NCBI RefSeq assembly: GCF_900100975.1
Contig: NZ_FNFX01000004.1
Span: 186,001-250,000 of the forward strand
DNA: 64,000 nt
Direction of reading: 5' to 3'
Origin: Methylophilus rhizosphaerae
Lineage (GTDB): Bacteria > Pseudomonadota > Gammaproteobacteria > Burkholderiales > Methylophilaceae
The notes beneath the pieces were generated by a model that ran no database searches, had not been told where the DNA came from, and saw nothing but the letters and a program-made list of their open reading frames with translations. Each line of letters opens with the position of its first letter. Positions within the stretch are counted from its first letter, which is position 1. Position numbers and translations under genes: made by a program. Shown piece after piece: positions 17,742 to 25,794 of this stretch.

Positions 17742-18794
17742 CTAAAACAGTTCGATTTCGCCTTCGATCATGCTGTCCTGCAGATGGCCGCCTTCCACCA
17801 GCTCTTCATAGCTGCAAATACGGTCTCTGCCATGCTCCTTGGCGTAATACAAGGCTTCATCAGCGCGTTCCAGCACAGTATTAGGCAGCACATTCAGCGC
17901 CATGCGCGCGAAACCTACGCTCATGGTAATCCGGCCAACCTGCGGGAAGATATAAGCATTTAAAATGGTTCTGAATCGCTCCAGCAAGTCCACGATGTCA
18001 CTTTCATCGGCGCATGAAAATACGCCGACAAACTCTTCACCGCCAAAACGGAACAGTAAATCACCATCCCTGAACGTTTCCCGCATGAGATGAGAAAACA
18101 GCAGCAATACTTCGTCACCGATTAAATGCCCATAGGTGTCGTTGACCTTTTTGAAGAAGTCGATATCGAAAATCGCCAGGAAATGATGCAGGGGAAATTT
18201 GAACTCTGGCCTGTAATCATTGAGCAGGATTTTGCTGACGCACTCATCAAAGGTTTTACGGTTAAGCAAACCGGTCAAGGCATCACGCTCGTTCTCAATA
18301 ATCAGGTTGGCATAGTGGTGGAACATTTCCAGGCACTGCTCAATCAGGCCTACGGCTTCGCTGGTCAATGCTTCATGCTGGATAAGCAGGATGGCGTGCT
18401 TATGCGTAACACTTTGCTGCAAAGGAAAAACATGCAGTTTGCCGCCATCGGTTTCCAGGCACTCGTAATGGCGGGATTCCTTATCCATATAAGGTAGCAG
18501 CATCGCATAAATTTCCGGCGCCCAGCCTTCAAGCTCCGGACTTTGGTGGCTTTCTTCAAACGTATTAATTGCCGAGACCAATTGCCGCCGGGATAACACT
18601 TGCATTCTGACAGGCTGGTGCTGCGCGGCAAAAATATTCAACCAGTGCTGCAACAGCGATAGCAAGGCCGGATCGAGCGCAAGACTCTCCCTGATCCTGG
18701 TCAGATCGGTAAGGCTCTGCATAAACTTGCTCAGATTCAAATGAATGGTCATGTGTTCGGCATCAATGTTATCCGGACACTTTAGCAAAGCCAT
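17742..18794 (-). CDS. Diguanylate cyclase (GGDEF domain) with unrecognised sensor domain
   Basis: A 350-residue protein. The first ~165 residues are a soluble helical domain with no recognised fold; the GGDEF domain begins at RDALTGLLNRKTFDECV (about 170) and has the active-site loop RFGGEEF. A complete inhibitory I-site, RDGD, lies exactly five residues before GGEEF, so product inhibition is expected. No membrane segment is seen, so it is cytoplasmic. It makes cyclic di-GMP from GTP. It lies upstream of and co-oriented with the MSHA-like operon, 129 bp away, suggesting local control of pilus assembly. The start is uncertain: an ATG at 18752 is an alternative. Confidence 0.88.
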   Translation of the reverse strand: MALLKCPDNIDAEHMTIHLNLSKFMQSLTDLTRIRESLALDPALLSLLQHWLNIFAAQHQPVRMQVLSRRQLVSAINTFEESHQSPELEGWAPEIYAMLLPYMDKESRHYECLETDGGKLHVFPLQQSVTHKHAILLIQHEALTSEAVGLIEQCLEMFHHYANLIIENERDALTGLLNRKTFDECVSKILLNDYRPEFKFPLHHFLAIFDIDFFKKVNDTYGHLIGDEVLLLFSHLMRETFRDGDLLFRFGGEEFVGVFSCADESDIVDLLERFRTILNAYIFPQVGRITMSVGFARMALNVLPNTVLERADEALYYAKEHGRDRICSYEELVEGGHLQDSMIEGEIELF

Positions 18795-18865
18795 TGCCAG
18801 AACCTATTGGCAAAAAGAGCCAATATCTTCAACTAATTTTGGATTTTAATAACAGGAAAATGGAA

Positions 18866-18941
18866 TGGGGTGGCTAATCGGGCTCGAACCGACGACAACC
18901 GGAATCACAATCCGGGGCTCTACCAACTGAGCTATAGCCAC
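18866..18941 (-). tRNA. tRNA-His (GTG)
   Basis: The minus strand folds as a tRNA with acceptor stem GTGGCTA/TAGCCAC, anticodon stem CCGGA/TCCGG around GTG, T-loop TTCGAGC, discriminator C and an encoded CCA (18868-18866). The extra -1 G of tRNA-His is encoded at 18942 and would pair with the discriminator C. It is the last of three tRNAs in one transcript. Confidence 0.97.
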
Positions 18942-18956
18942 CACTGGGGAAAATTT

Positions 18957-19033
18957 TGGCCTGCCCGACAGGAATCGAACCTGTAACCCCCAGCTTAGAA
19001 GGCTGGTGCTCTATCCAGTTGAGCTACGAGCAG
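18957..19033 (-). tRNA. tRNA-Arg (TCT)
   Basis: Acceptor stem CTGCTCG pairs with CGGGCAG (one G-U); the anticodon arm CCAGC-CTTCTAA-GCTGG gives anticodon TCT, decoding AGA. T-arm loop TTCGATT, discriminator G and encoded CCA at 18959-18957. Confidence 0.97.
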
Positions 19034-19072
19034 ATAGGTAGTTACATGCCGATCAGGCAATCCAGGGAAAAC

Positions 19073-19149
19073 TGGTCGGCGTGGAGAGATTCGAACTCCC
19101 GACATCCTGCTCCCAAAGCAGGCGCGCTACCAGACTACGCTACACGCCG
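19073..19149 (-). tRNA. tRNA-Pro (TGG)
   Basis: Acceptor stem CGGCGTG pairs with CACGCCG; anticodon arm CCTGC-TTTGGGA-GCAGG gives TGG, decoding CCA and other proline codons. Encoded CCA at 19075-19073. It is first in the transcript, only a few bases from the predicted start site. Confidence 0.97.
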
Positions 19150-19158
19150 AAGCCAGAA

Positions 19159-19187
19159 ATATAACCGATTTCACGAATTTGTGTCAA
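19159..19187 (-). promoter_or_regulatory. Sigma-70 promoter of the tRNA-Pro-Arg-His transcript
   Basis: TTGACA (19187-19182), 17-base spacer, TTATAT (19164-19159) on the minus strand. Transcription would start about 3 bases before the mature tRNA-Pro 5' end. Confidence 0.8.
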
Positions 19188-19233
19188 TGTCGATGTGATA
19201 AAATTATCATTTTTAACGATTACTCTTTTGCTC

Positions 19234-20091
19234 ATGAGCGCACACATTATTGATGGCAAGCAAATTGCCAATCAACTGCTGGATGAAATTCGCATCAACA
19301 TTGAACAACGCCTGACGACAGGCAAACGCGCCCCGCGCCTGGCGGTAATCTTAGTAGGGGATGACCCCGCTTCAGCGATCTATGTGAGAAACAAACAGAT
19401 CGCCTGCGAAAAAGTAGGCATCGTTTCCGAAGCCTACAAACTTCCTTCCAGCCTGACGCAAAATGAGTTACTCGACTTAATCAGGAAACTGAACCAAGAC
19501 CCTGCTACAGACGGGATCCTGGTGCAATCGCCGTTACCGCATCATATTGATGAATCGGCCATCTTGGCCCTGATTGACCCGAACAAAGACGTAGACGGCT
19601 TCCATCCTTATAACATTGGCCGCCTGGCAGTACGCCAGCCGCTGTTACGCTCCTGCACCCCTTATGGCGTGATTAAAATGCTGCAAGCCAGCGGTATCAA
19701 CCTTAAAGGGCTGGATGCCGTGGTCGTCGGCGTTTCCAACCATGTTGGCAGGCCTATGGGCTTAGAGCTGTTGCTGGCCGGTTGCACGGTCACCAGTTGT
19801 CACCGCCACACAAAAAGCCTCGCAGAGCACGTGCAGCGCGCTGACCTTGTTGTCGCAGCCGCCGGCAGAGCTGGCCTGGTAAAAGGCGAATGGATTAAGC
19901 CAGGTGCGATTGTGGTGGATATTGGCATCAACCGCTTGCCTGATGGCAAACTTGCGGGGGATGTTGAATTTGAAGTAGCGAAACAGCGGGCCGCCTACAT
20001 TACCCCGGTTCCAGGTGGTGTGGGGCCCATGACAGTCGCGACCTTGATGGAAAACACGCTCAAAGCATTAGCGCTGAGGGAACCGGCATAA
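19234..20091 (+). CDS. folD: Bifunctional methylene-tetrahydrofolate dehydrogenase/cyclohydrolase
   Basis: A 285-residue enzyme interconverting methylene-, methenyl- and 10-formyl-tetrahydrofolate with [23 protein letters not shown] is the usual start; the catalytic region includes [14 protein letters not shown], and PLPHHI and [13 protein letters not shown] follow. The Rossmann part has [13 protein letters not shown] (the second residue group is usually GRSNIVGRP) and it closes with [15 protein letters not shown]. An upstream in-frame start at 19195 lies in the promoter region and is rejected. In methylotrophs lacking MtdA, FolD carries the folate branch of one-carbon flux, and purU in this window acts on its 10-formyl product. 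Confidence 0.96.
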   Translation: MSAHIIDGKQIANQLLDEIRINIEQRLTTGKRAPRLAVILVGDDPASAIYVRNKQIACEKVGIVSEAYKLPSSLTQNELLDLIRKLNQDPATDGILVQSPLPHHIDESAILALIDPNKDVDGFHPYNIGRLAVRQPLLRSCTPYGVIKMLQASGINLKGLDAVVVGVSNHVGRPMGLELLLAGCTVTSCHRHTKSLAEHVQRADLVVAAAGRAGLVKGEWIKPGAIVVDIGINRLPDGKLAGDVEFEVAKQRAAYITPVPGGVGPMTVATLMENTLKALALREPA

Positions 20092-20119
20092 ACACATCAT
20101 TCCGTATCGCCAAATTGCT

Positions 20120-20147
20120 TTGCAAGCCCGGAAAATCGGTGTACACT
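20120..20147 (+). promoter_or_regulatory. Candidate sigma-70 promoter of dksA
   Basis: TTGCAA (20120-20125), 16-base spacer, TACACT preceded by TG at 20140-20141. It lies in the folD-dksA intergenic region, giving a leader of about 75 bases. Confidence 0.5.
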
Positions 20148-20229
20148 CGCGCGATTGTTGATTAACGTAATGCAATAAACGCGCCTCTGAGGCAAGTAAT
20201 ATCAAGCAGTTTCGTCTTTTGGAACCATC

Positions 20230-20652
20230 ATGGCAGATACAGTTAACAAATCCTTCACCCCTTACCAGCCAGCGGCTGGCGAGGAGTACATGAACAAAAA
20301 ACAGCAGGACCATTTCCGCAGTATTCTGAATAACTGGAAAGCAGAGTTGAGTCATGATATCGACCGTACAGTCCATACCATGCAGGATGAAGTCACCAGC
20401 TTTGCCGACCCGAATGACCGCGCCAGCCAGGAATCCGACATGGCGCTGGAATTGCGCAACCGTGACCGTGAACGCAAGCTGATTAAAAAAATCGACGAAA
20501 CCCTGCGTAATATCGACAGTGGCGATTATGGTTACTGCGAAGGTTGTGGCATTGAAATCGGCCTGAAGCGCCTGGAAGCCCGCCCGACCGCCACCTTATG
20601 CATAGACTGCAAGACACTGGATGAAATGCGCGAAAAACAGGTTGCCAAATAA
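20230..20652 (+). CDS. dksA: RNA polymerase-binding transcription factor DksA
   Basis: A 140-residue DksA. The coiled coil carries the tip motif in [13 protein letters not shown] (the two acidic residues that reach into the secondary channel), followed by [29 protein letters not shown]. All four zinc cysteines are present: CEGC and CIDC. It works with ppGpp to repress rRNA promoters and activate amino acid genes. An internal ATG (MNKKQQDHF) exists at residue 21, but the full N-terminus [14 protein letters not shown]-like sequence is conserved in the family. A strong terminator follows. Confidence 0.96.
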   Translation: MADTVNKSFTPYQPAAGEEYMNKKQQDHFRSILNNWKAELSHDIDRTVHTMQDEVTSFADPNDRASQESDMALELRNRDRERKLIKKIDETLRNIDSGDYGYCEGCGIEIGLKRLEARPTATLCIDCKTLDEMREKQVAK

Positions 20653-20674
20653 ACTTCGCTGGCAATGACCAGAC

Positions 20675-20712
20675 AATAAGACAGGCCGTAGTCATCTACG
20701 GCCTGTCTTATT
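20675..20712. terminator. Bidirectional terminator after dksA
   Basis: A 17-bp stem (AATAAGACAGGCCGTAG paired with its complement, loop TCAT) at 20675-20712. It has T-rich flanks on the plus strand and the A-rich mirror on the minus strand, so it can end dksA and also anything leaving the methyltransferase gene. Confidence 0.85.
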
Positions 20713-20775
20713 TAAGCGGCACTTCAATTCACTCTCCGCCCCTCCTACATATGTTCATACCCAGCTGAACCTAAA

Positions 20776-21786
20776 CTAGGCAGTCGCCAGAATTTTAGAA
20801 TCTATATAAGCCCATTCATCAGCGGTAAGCGACCACATATCCACGAGTAATTCATCTGTATATATGGTCTGATATTTCCCCAGATCAGGAATAAAACTGA
20901 AGTTTCTGCGTGTAATGTTTTGTGAGATGACATGCTGCAACAACAGGAATCTTACTGTTTTTGTGAATAGATAACGCTTGAAATTGATGACCTCCTGTTC
21001 GGTATCAAACGCGCAGGCAACCAGCCAGGTTTCCGAACAACACTCGCCCGGCCTGGCAATCCGCGTACTTTCTGTCGAGTAAAACCTGATGGGTTTCGAG
21101 AAATCCGTCTGGCCAGCAATGGGTGCAAATGCGATGAGCAGCTTCCACTTGTGCAATAAGCCGTCAGGATCAGAAATATCCTGGGCATTGACATGCAACA
21201 ACCCCATCCTTTGCGTAAACCAGCACGGAATACCTGTATGCGTAGGAATATAGGTGCTTGCAATGCCAAACGGCTGCCTTCGGGATATACGCTGGCTTAA
21301 GGCCAGTAATCCTGTGGAGGCGTTAGCGACTTTATGAATAATAGAGATGGCCCGGGCGTTCCTGACAAAGACAGAAAATTCATCCAGCGCCCGCAATGAT
21401 ATGTGATAGACGCCTTGGCTTGCATTGATGACTTTACATAGTCCGTTGTAATCTTTTTCCCATAGAAAATAGCAAATACCGCCAGCCACATCCACGTCTG
21501 GAAACACCTCCGCCGAGTGTTCAAAATCAACCAGTACCTTCATGCGCTTATCAGCCAGCATGTGCGCCCGGAATTGCCCCAGCCCCTTACCACCCGAATA
21601 CCATCTCGCCGGGATAATCATCAGCAAGCAAGATGGTTGCAATTGCCTGGCCTGGTCGACAAACCGGTGATAAATAGGCGTTGCGCTTGAACCAGCCCCA
21701 CCTCCGTCACTCAACTGGTAGGGTGGATTGCCAATAATCACATCAAATCTCATGGGCTTTCCAACATGCCCTGGTGAGCATTGCAA
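20776..21786 (-). pseudogene. C-terminal part of an interrupted Eco57I-like adenine methyltransferase
   Basis: A 336-residue open frame from a TTG start. It opens with MRFDVIIGNPPYQLSDGGGA, containing NPPY, catalytic motif IV of N6-adenine methyltransferases, then IYHRFVDQARQLQPSCLLMIIPARWYSGGKGL and a target-recognition-like region, ending FIPDLGKYQTIYTDELLVDMWSLTADE as in full-length family members. It lacks the SAM-binding motif, which is in the upstream frame (21820-22473). The two frames are in the same phase but are separated by two in-frame stops (TAG at 21822, TAA at 21798). Alone it should be inactive; together the halves could reconstitute an enzyme. No separate restriction endonuclease was recognised. 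Confidence 0.7.
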
Positions 21787-21819
21787 CGCCGGCGTTTACC
21801 GTTTTGTCATGATGCATGC

Positions 21820-22473
21820 CTATTCCTGCGTCGCCAGTGCAAACAAACAGATGGGCATGTATTCCTTCACGGGTTCACGCAAACATGTTTCTTCACCTGA
21901 ACCTGAAAATAAAAGTAACGAGTGTGAATCTGCACGATTTATCAAATGCGCAAATTTAAAATCGCGACGCCTGATCAAGCCGTCATTGATGACGGACCAC
22001 TCGCTGAACACAATCGGCTCCGTCGGTTCTGCCACCGTTGTCAGCGTCAGCGCATCACCTTGCAGGATATTACGCCGCAAAATAAAACGAATGGTCTCCC
22101 GGCAGGCCTGCTTGCACCTGGCTTCGTAAAGTTGGGTATATTGCTGGTCAAACAATAAAAACAGGCGTTGCTGACAAGCCAGGACGTTATCCGCCAATAA
22201 CTCAATGCCATAAACAGAGCCAATAGCAATGGCCGCATACCGCTCATATTCCAGTTGAGTTTTGGCGTATTTCGCTTTCACCACGGCCAGCTTGCGCGCC
22301 ACAATCTCTACCAGGAAATTACCTGTCCCGCAGGCCGGCTCTAAAAAACGAGACTCAATACGTTCGGTTTCATGCCGAACCAGGTCCAGCATGGCATTCA
22401 CTTCGCGTGGATGGGTATACACTTCGCCGTGATCGGCAACACGCTGCCTGGAAACAACTTGAGGAATCACCAT
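21820..22473 (-). pseudogene. N-terminal part of an interrupted adenine methyltransferase (SAM-binding half)
   Basis: A 217-residue frame. After GEVYTHPREVNAMLDLV (the motif X-like opening) comes FLEPACGTGNFLVEIVARKL at about 43-62, the SAM-binding motif I of N6-adenine methyltransferases, then AIGSVYGIELLADNV. It stops before motif IV, which is found in phase in the next frame. Whether this is a dead gene, a natural two-subunit enzyme or a read-through product cannot be told from sequence. The gene reads away from the XRE regulator across a repeat-filled intergenic region. Together with that regulator it forms an island inserted between dksA and dgt. Confidence 0.7.
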
Positions 22474-22480
22474 ACTATAG

Positions 22481-22569
22481 AGTTACAAATTAACGTAACT
22501 AATAGTTTAGTTTATAACGTAACTATTTAACAGTTTACGTAACTGAAAGTTCAGTGATTTACCGTAACT
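22481..22569. promoter_or_regulatory. Array of four CGTAACT repeats (candidate operator)
   Basis: CGTAACT occurs at 22494-22500, 22518-22524, 22538-22544 and 22563-22569, 20-25 bp apart; three copies are ACGTAACT. Most have an upstream AGTT, making inverted pairs such as AGTTAC-N8-GTAACT at 22481-22500. The array fills the divergent methyltransferase/XRE intergenic region and is a natural binding site for the XRE protein. Confidence 0.65.
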
Positions 22570-22571
22570 GG

Positions 22572-22964
22572 ATGAATAGAAAACTGGAATTCTCAAAACG
22601 GTTAAGTACGGCATTGCTGCAAGCTGGCTATAAGGCTGAAGCAGCAGTGCTGGAACGTGAGTTCAACCTGCGTCATTATGGCAAGCCGATGACCTTGCAT
22701 GGCGTCAACAAATGGCTGAAAGGTGAATCCATCCCGCCCTATGAAAAAATCATTACGCTGGCAGAATGGCTGGGAGTCCCACCCGATGAATTAATGTTCG
22801 GGCTGGGGATCAAGCAAAAGGTGGAGCAGGAAAGAAAACGCTGGGATGAAGAAATCGGATATCAGGAGCGCGAGTTATTTGAAGCTTTTCTGGCGCTGCC
22901 TGCCGCACAAAAGAAAGTCGTCCGCGAGGTAATCCTGGCGTTTAAAAAAGCGCACAGTCAATAG
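22572..22964 (+). CDS. XRE-type helix-turn-helix regulator
   Basis: A 130-residue protein from the ATG at 22572 (a GTG at 22554 would place the start inside the repeat array). Residues about 5-70 form a Cro/CI-like helix-turn-helix domain: FSKRLSTALLQAGYKAEAAVLEREF, then MTLHGVNKWLKGESIPPYEKIITLAEWLGV. The C-terminal ~50 residues are helical. It is divergent from the methyltransferase gene, the layout of controller (C) proteins in restriction-modification systems, and the repeats between them suggest autoregulation. It does not closely resemble classical small C proteins, so the role is inferred. Confidence 0.75.
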   Translation: MNRKLEFSKRLSTALLQAGYKAEAAVLEREFNLRHYGKPMTLHGVNKWLKGESIPPYEKIITLAEWLGVPPDELMFGLGIKQKVEQERKRWDEEIGYQERELFEAFLALPAAQKKVVREVILAFKKAHSQ

Positions 22965-22975
22965 CCCTGCGGTAA

Positions 22976-24100
22976 TTACCAGCTTTCTTCTACCGCAAAC
23001 AGGCGCCGATGCTCACGAATCGCGTAGCGGTCGGTCATGCCAGCAATATAGTCTGCCACGGCACGAGCCTGATCCTGCCTGGCCGCTTGCTGGTGCTCGT
23101 CCGGCAACAGGCTGGGCGATTGCATAAAGGCAGTAAACAATTCTTCGATAATGCGCCCGGCTTTTGCACTCATGCGGTTCACTTTGTAATGCCGGTATAA
23201 ATGCTTGAGTAAAAACTGCTTTAACTCAAGGTTTTTGTCGGCAATCGCTTTGCTGAACCCAACCAGGTAAACAGGTGACTTGCGCACATCATCAATGCTG
23301 ACCGGATTCAGCCTGGCAATCGCCTGCTGGCTTTGCTCGCACAAATCCACCACCAGCACATTAATCATGCGGCGTATGGTTTCATGGATGAGGCGCTTTT
23401 CTTCAATTTCGCCGTACAGACGCTTCACTTCGGCCATGTTCTCGGCGAACAGCTGAATGCCGGATAGCTGCTGGATGGTGATCAGGCCGGAACGCAGGCC
23501 ATCATCCACGTCGTGATTGTTATAGGCAATTTCATCGGCAAAATTGGTGATTTGCGCTTCCAGACTGGGTGATTCCTTGCGCAGGAAGCGCTCACCGACA
23601 TCACCCAATCGTTCGGCATTCTTGCGGGAACAATGCTTGAGGATGCCTTCCCGTACTTCAAAACTCAGGTTCAGCCCGTCAAAACTGGCGTAACGGTTTT
23701 CCAGCACATCGACCACGCGTAGCGACTGCAAATTATGCTCAAAACCGCCATAGTCACGCATGCAGTGGTTGAGCGCATCCTGCCCGGCATGACCAAATGG
23801 GGTATGTCCCAGATCATGCGCCAGCGCAATCGCTTCGGCCAGGTCTTCATGCAGCCCCAGGGTACGCGCAATACCACGTGTCAGTTGCGCCACTTCGATA
23901 CTGTGCGTGAGGCGGGTGCGGAACAGATCCCCCTCATGGTTTACAAACACCTGCGTTTTGTATTCCAGGCGGCGGAACGCGGTTGAGTGGATAATACGGT
24001 CGCGGTCGCGCTGGAAAACATTGCGTGTAGGCGACTCCGGTTCCACGACCTTGCGGCCACGCGTTTGTTCGGGGTGGGCAGCAAAGCGGGCTAAGGTCAT
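22976..24100 (-). CDS. dgt: Deoxyguanosinetriphosphate triphosphohydrolase-like protein
   Basis: A 374-residue HD-domain phosphohydrolase. [20 protein letters not shown] leads to [19 protein letters not shown] and the metal-binding [16 protein letters not shown]; the last metal ligand is in [18 protein letters not shown]. Enzymes of this type split dNTPs into nucleoside and tripolyphosphate. The length is that of the short, Gram-negative Dgt-like group, not the 500-residue E. coli enzyme. It is the last gene of the run pilMNOPQ-aroK-aroB-dgt, starting 11 bp after aroB, an order also found in other betaproteobacteria. Confidence 0.92.
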   Translation of the reverse strand: MTLARFAAHPEQTRGRKVVEPESPTRNVFQRDRDRIIHSTAFRRLEYKTQVFVNHEGDLFRTRLTHSIEVAQLTRGIARTLGLHEDLAEAIALAHDLGHTPFGHAGQDALNHCMRDYGGFEHNLQSLRVVDVLENRYASFDGLNLSFEVREGILKHCSRKNAERLGDVGERFLRKESPSLEAQITNFADEIAYNNHDVDDGLRSGLITIQQLSGIQLFAENMAEVKRLYGEIEEKRLIHETIRRMINVLVVDLCEQSQQAIARLNPVSIDDVRKSPVYLVGFSKAIADKNLELKQFLLKHLYRHYKVNRMSAKAGRIIEELFTAFMQSPSLLPDEHQQAARQDQARAVADYIAGMTDRYAIREHRRLFAVEESW

Positions 24101-24111
24101 GGCTGATTCCG

Positions 24112-25191
24112 TTAGGCCGCCAGTGACAGCGTTTGCTTTAACTTGTCCGCATCATAGTCGGCCGTGATCACCGCTTTGCCTATGGCTTGCTGCAAAATCA
24201 GGCGAATACGGCCATCCGCCACTTTTTTATCCAGTTGCATCAGGCGCAGGTATTCCTCTGCGCCCAAATCCGGCGCCTCAATTGGTAATTTGGCCGCCTG
24301 CATAATGATTTTGATACGCTGTACCTGCGCCGCATCCAGCCAGCCCATGCGTTGGGATAAATCCGCCGCCATCACCGTGCCTGTCGCCACCGCTTCGCCA
24401 TGCAGCCAGACGCCATAACCCATGGCGTTTTCGATGGCATGGCCAAAAGTGTGGCCCAGGTTCAGCAAAGCGCGTTCGCCCTGTTCGTGTTCATCCGCCG
24501 CGACGACCTCTGCCTTATTCTGGCAGGAGCGGTAAATCGCATAGCTGGTCACCGCGGTATCCAGCGCCATCAGTGCCGGCATATTGGTTTCCAGCCAGTC
24601 AAAGAAGTCCGCATCGCGAATCAGGCCATATTTGATGACTTCGGCAACACCCGCCGACAACTCGCGCTGCGGCAAGGTTTTCAGCGTATCAATATCGGCC
24701 AGCACCAGTTTGGGCTGGTAGAAGGCGCCTATCATGTTTTTGCCCAGCGGGTGATTGATGCCGGTCTTGCCGCCGACACTGGAATCCACCTGTGACAGCA
24801 ATGTCGTAGGCACCTGGATAAATGGCACACCACGCAGATAAGTCGCAGCCGCATAGCCGGTCAGATCGCCAATCACGCCGCCGCCGAGCGCGATCAGCGT
24901 GGTATTACGCTCACAGCGGTTTTGCAGCAGATGATCGTAAATGGTCTGCAAGGTTGCGTTGTTTTTATAGGCCTCGCCATCCGGCAGGATGATTTCTATC
25001 ACGCTGACGCCCGCATCACGCAAGGGTTGGGCAAGGGCCTGCATATACAGCGGCGCCACGGTGGTATTGCTGACGATGGCGACTTGTTTGCGCTTGAGGT
25101 ACGGCAGTATCAGATCAGCCTGGCCAAGCAGGCCATTGCCGATATGGATGGGATAACTACGGTCAGCCAGGCTGACGGTCAGGGTTTGCAT
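24112..25191 (-). CDS. aroB: 3-dehydroquinate synthase
   Basis: A 359-residue enzyme of the shikimate pathway, converting DAHP to 3-dehydroquinate with NAD and zinc. The NAD-binding region [23 protein letters not shown] and the following [20 protein letters not shown] are diagnostic; zinc ligands are the glutamate in [11 protein letters not shown] and the histidines in [12 protein letters not shown] and WLHGEAVA. It overlaps aroK by 13 bp, so the two are translated together. Confidence 0.97.
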   Translation of the reverse strand: MQTLTVSLADRSYPIHIGNGLLGQADLILPYLKRKQVAIVSNTTVAPLYMQALAQPLRDAGVSVIEIILPDGEAYKNNATLQTIYDHLLQNRCERNTTLIALGGGVIGDLTGYAAATYLRGVPFIQVPTTLLSQVDSSVGGKTGINHPLGKNMIGAFYQPKLVLADIDTLKTLPQRELSAGVAEVIKYGLIRDADFFDWLETNMPALMALDTAVTSYAIYRSCQNKAEVVAADEHEQGERALLNLGHTFGHAIENAMGYGVWLHGEAVATGTVMAADLSQRMGWLDAAQVQRIKIIMQAAKLPIEAPDLGAEEYLRLMQLDKKVADGRIRLILQQAIGKAVITADYDADKLKQTLSLAA

Positions 25192-25721
25192 GAGGACTCC
25201 AGCGCATTCAGTGCGGTTTCGATTTTATGGATAATCACGGCCACCGGCTGGTGGCCGGTATCCACGATTAAATCAGCGGTTTCGGTATAGAGTGGATTGC
25301 GGGCATGAAACAATTGTTCCAATCTGGCTTTGATATCCACGTTTTGCAATAAGGGGCGGTTTTTATCGTTACGGGTACGCAAATACAACTCGTTGACATT
25401 GGCCCGCAGGTAAATCACATAGCCATGTTTTCTCAGGATCTTGCGATTTTCCGGCGCAATGATGGCGCCACCGCCGGTCGCCAGCACAATGTTATCCTGC
25501 TGTGCCAGCTCATCCAGGGTAGAGGTTTCACGCTTGCGAAACCCTTCCTCGCCTTCCAGCTCAAAAATGGTCGGGATTTTCACGCCGGTCCGCTGCTCGA
25601 TTACATGATCGGTGTCATAGAAAGTTTTCCCCAGGTTTTTGGCAATCAATTTGCCCACTGTGGTTTTCCCGGCACCCATCAAACCGATCAAAAAAATATT
25701 CTTTGGTATACGTTCACCCAT
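25179..25721 (-). CDS. aroK: Shikimate kinase
   Basis: A 180-residue P-loop kinase that phosphorylates shikimate. The Walker A is [11 protein letters not shown], followed by [12 protein letters not shown] (shikimate and Mg contacts) and the GGGAI segment with its arginine-rich lid ([14 protein letters not shown]). The open frame reaches a TTG at 25733, but that codon lies inside the stem of the intrinsic terminator behind pilQ, so the ATG at 25721 is preferred. No Shine-Dalgarno sequence is visible because the hairpin fills that space, an unusual leader that could couple termination and translation. Confidence 0.94.
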   Translation of the reverse strand: MGERIPKNIFLIGLMGAGKTTVGKLIAKNLGKTFYDTDHVIEQRTGVKIPTIFELEGEEGFRKRETSTLDELAQQDNIVLATGGGAIIAPENRKILRKHGYVIYLRANVNELYLRTRNDKNRPLLQNVDIKARLEQLFHARNPLYTETADLIVDTGHQPVAVIIHKIETALNALESSCKP

Positions 25722-25722
25722 A

Positions 25723-25753
25723 AAAATGCCCAACCGATACAGTTGGGCATTTT
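25723..25753. terminator. Intrinsic terminator between pilQ and aroK
   Basis: A perfect 12-bp stem (AAAATGCCCAAC and its complement, 7-base loop) with a T-run on the minus strand ends 1-2 bases before the aroK ATG. It should reduce read-through from the pil operon into aroK-aroB-dgt. Confidence 0.8.
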
Positions 25754-25794
25754 AAGGCAAAGCCTGCCTGCTGTCAGTAACAGCAGGATGAGTA

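Noticed and set aside
20776-22473. Frameshift as the cause of the split methyltransferase
   Set aside because: The two halves are in the same phase; the break is two in-frame stops, not a single frameshift.
25722-25733. TTG start for AroK at 25733
   Set aside because: The codon is within the stem of the pilQ terminator.
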